Positions 4,351-5,737 of a DNA stretch of 5,737 nucleotides are shown here, piece by piece. The notes beneath the pieces are model-generated. The model saw only the letters and a program-made list of their open reading frames with translations, made no database searches and was not told where the DNA came from. The position numbers were made by a program, and so were the translations under genes. Source of the stretch: Nitrospirota bacterium (GTDB taxonomy: Bacteria; Nitrospirota; Nitrospiria; Nitrospirales; UBA8639); assembly GCA_003228495.1 (NCBI GenBank), contig QIDY01000409.1:1-5737 (forward strand), in the 5' to 3' direction. Each line of letters begins with the position of its first letter. The first letter of the stretch is position 1.

Positions 4351-5682
4351 ATGACGAAGAAACAAGCAAGACACAGTAATTCAGCAATACGCCAAACAGC
4401 GAAAAAAAGAGACGGGCGAATGACGAAGAAGAGTGAGACAACGTATGGGAGGATTGATGCCCAGTACGAATCTGTTCGTGTCGATGTGTTCAAGATTGTC
4501 CAAGCAGCTAGGCAATCAGCGGCACGAACGGTGAATTCCATCATGACCGCCGCCTATTGGTTGATCGGCCGTCGCATCGTGGAATTCGAACAGAAAGGTA
4601 AAACTCGTGCCGCGTATGGAGAAAGGTTACTTCAGCGATTAGTACATGACCTGAGCGCACAATTTGGACGTGGGTTCTCGTATCCGAACCTGAATAAGTT
4701 CCGCCAATTCTACCTGACATATCCACAGGAGCGAATTCTCTCGACACCGCCAATAGAATCGGACAATTTAATTCTCTCGACAGTGTCGAGAGAATCTGCG
4801 CCGACGAAAATCCGGACATCATCTGGAAAATCGCAAATGCTGCCTGCGAAATCATTTTTGGAAATGGCATCAAAGCATTTCCCGCTTCCGTGGTCCGCAT
4901 ATGTCCGTCTGCTTTCGGTAGAAAACGAAAACGCACGAACTTTCTACCAAGCCGAGGCCCTGCGCGGTGGATGGTCGGTCCGACAACTCGACCGGCAGAT
5001 CAATTCTCAATTTTACGAACGAACGGCACTGTCAAAGAACAAGGCCTCCATGCTGAAGAAAGGCCAGAAGACACTGCCTGAAGACATCGTGACACCAGAG
5101 GAAGCAATCAAGGATCCGTATGTCCTGGAGTTTCTCGAACTTAAAGACGAATATTCGGAGACGGATCTTGAAAAAGCGCTCATCTTTCATCTTGAAACCT
5201 TTTTGCTGGAGCTTGGTGGGGATTTCTGTTTCATCGGCAGACAGAAACGGCTGCGCATAGGCGATGAGTGGTTTCGCGTGGACCTGGTCTTCTTTCACCG
5301 GAGACTGCACTGTTTGGTGATCATCGACTTAAAGATCGGGAAGTTCAGCCATGCTGACGCAGGTCAGATGCACCTCTATCTCAACTACGCACGGGAACAT
5401 TGGGTTCACGAAGGCGAGAACCCGCCGGTGGGCCTCATCCTCTGCGCCCGGAAGGATGAGGCGGTTGCCCGCTATGCCCTGGAAGGACTTCCCAATAAAG
5501 TGATGGCCGCCGAATACCGGACCGCTCTGCCCGATGAGAAGACCTTAGCCAACGAAATCAGGCGAACACAGGAGATATTGCAAGTGTGCAAGAGAATAAT
5601 ACCCACGTTGCCCGGAGGGGCTGGAACGAAACGAATGGTGAAAAAGAAACACAGAGCTGACGAAAAGGCGAGCGGAAGGTGA
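4351..5682 (+). CDS. YhcG/DUF1016-family PD-(D/E)xK nuclease
   Basis: The product is 443 residues from ATG 4351, or 420 from a second ATG at 4420. The DUF1016 N-terminal domain is at about residues 32-125 (landmarks YWLIGRRIVEFEQ from residue 69, RAAYGERLL, GRGFSYPNL). A variable linker covers about 127-165. A conserved middle follows (FPLPWSAYVRLLSV, GGWSVRQLDRQI, VTPEEAIKDPYVLEFL), then a nuclease domain at about 265-425 (FCFIGRQKRLRIGDEW, then GQMHLYLNY, ENPPVGLIL). Likely catalytic residues are D311 (VDLVFFHR) and D326-L-K328 (IIDLKIG), a D...DxK form of the PD-(D/E)xK site. Family members are predicted DNA nucleases, often in defence or mobile contexts. Conservation begins at about residue 30, so the first 23 residues may be untranslated or dispensable: MTKK occurs at both candidate starts and the intervening sequence looks repeat-derived. 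The TGA stop lies inside the right flanking repeat. The gene may serve as the nuclease partner of the upstream primase-helicase (inference), or be an independent cassette. Confidence 0.92.
   Translation: MTKKQARHSNSAIRQTAKKRDGRMTKKSETTYGRIDAQYESVRVDVFKIVQAARQSAARTVNSIMTAAYWLIGRRIVEFEQKGKTRAAYGERLLQRLVHDLSAQFGRGFSYPNLNKFRQFYLTYPQERILSTPPIESDNLILSTVSRESAPTKIRTSSGKSQMLPAKSFLEMASKHFPLPWSAYVRLLSVENENARTFYQAEALRGGWSVRQLDRQINSQFYERTALSKNKASMLKKGQKTLPEDIVTPEEAIKDPYVLEFLELKDEYSETDLEKALIFHLETFLLELGGDFCFIGRQKRLRIGDEWFRVDLVFFHRRLHCLVIIDLKIGKFSHADAGQMHLYLNYAREHWVHEGENPPVGLILCARKDEAVARYALEGLPNKVMAAEYRTALPDEKTLANEIRRTQEILQVCKRIIPTLPGGAGTKRMVKKKHRADEKASGR
4734..4805 (+). repeat. Diverged 36-bp in-frame tandem duplication in the nuclease linker
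   Basis: AATTCTCTCGACA occurs at 4734-4746 and again at 4770-4782, exactly 36 bases apart, and AGAATC recurs at the same offset (21 bases) in both units (4755-4760 and 4791-4796). The translation shows ILST twice, twelve residues apart (residues 129 and 141). The duplication sits in the linker between the DUF1016 and nuclease domains and keeps the frame. I recall that this linker varies in length and is repeat-prone among family members. Confidence 0.75.
4771..4795. repeat. Perfect 12+1+12 palindrome inside the nuclease gene
   Basis: ATTCTCTCGACA (4771-4782), a single G, and TGTCGAGAGAAT (4784-4795) form a perfect 25-base palindrome. The left arm is the second copy of the 36-bp duplication, so the same 12-mer occurs three times within about 60 bases, twice direct and once inverted. 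It lies within the coding sequence and could form a cruciform in DNA. With only one unpaired base it would not make a normal RNA loop without opening some pairs. Confidence 0.9.
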
Positions 5683-5717
5683 AGTAAATGATGAGTGATG
5701 AATGCGGAATGATGAAT
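5677..5717 (+). repeat. Right copy of the 41-bp direct repeat
   Basis: This matches 4234-4274 at 39 of 41 positions. The TGA stop of the nuclease gene (5680-5682) is part of the repeat, so the last codons of the gene run into it. The similarity to the left copy stops where the second 21-bp unit is cut short (ATGAATCACACGG instead of ATGAGTGATGAAG). Confidence 0.88.
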
Positions 5718-5737
5718 CACACGGGGAATTGCGGATG

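Noticed and set aside
4169..4441. Minus-strand 90-residue open frame over the intergenic repeats
   Set aside because: Its Ser/Ile/His-rich translation is simply the 21-bp tandem repeat read backwards; low complexity and no sign of selection as protein.
4234..5717. Insertion sequence or CRISPR array based on the repeats
   Set aside because: There is no transposase, no terminal inverted repeat and no series of regular spacers; the direct repeats flank a nuclease gene and the tandem units are contiguous.

Overview
The window is an accessory stretch of a bacterial chromosome or plasmid of middling GC content. It carries two toxin-antitoxin modules, a primase-helicase of a conflict-system type, and a PD-(D/E)xK nuclease of the YhcG/DUF1016 family. 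All four are common in environmental Gram-negative bacteria. There is no rRNA, tRNA or housekeeping gene, so I cannot name the organism. The stop codons used (TGA, TAA and TAG) show the standard code.

Left part (about 70-1600), a toxin-antitoxin block. On the minus strand lies a HigB/HigA-type module. The HigA antitoxin is intact, but the HigB toxin has an in-frame TGA as its fourth codon and has also lost its own stop codon through an apparent one-base insertion just before the higA ribosome binding site. Divergently on the plus strand lies an MntA/HepT-type module. The MNT nucleotidyltransferase (antitoxin) is intact, but the overlapping HEPN (HepT-like) reading frame has an in-frame TGA as its tenth codon. 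The shared intergenic region (about 641-717) holds a cluster of GTGA/TCAC half-sites that could be HigA operators. Downstream is a third, unrecognised reading frame (1416-1595) with no start and an internal TAA. In both modules, therefore, the antitoxin reads intact and the toxin is broken.

Middle part (1658-4105): an intact 815-residue protein. It has an N-terminal coiled coil, a four-cysteine cluster, an archaeo-eukaryotic primase domain of the kind assigned to TOTE conflict systems, and a complete superfamily 2 helicase core. It has no nuclease domain of its own.

Right part (4106-5737): a YhcG/DUF1016-family nuclease, intact, bracketed by two near-identical 41-bp direct repeats (39/41 identical). 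The second repeat contains the gene's stop codon. The left repeat extends into a 21-bp tandem repeat rich in overlapping start and stop triplets. The linker between the two domains of the nuclease holds a diverged 36-bp in-frame tandem duplication and a perfect 12+1+12 palindrome.

How the genes may work together: the primase-helicase and the nuclease on the same strand could form a split version of a primase-helicase-nuclease defence system. The repeats around the nuclease gene equally suggest that it arrived as a separate cassette. The decayed toxin-antitoxin block looks like a turnover zone of a defence or addiction island.
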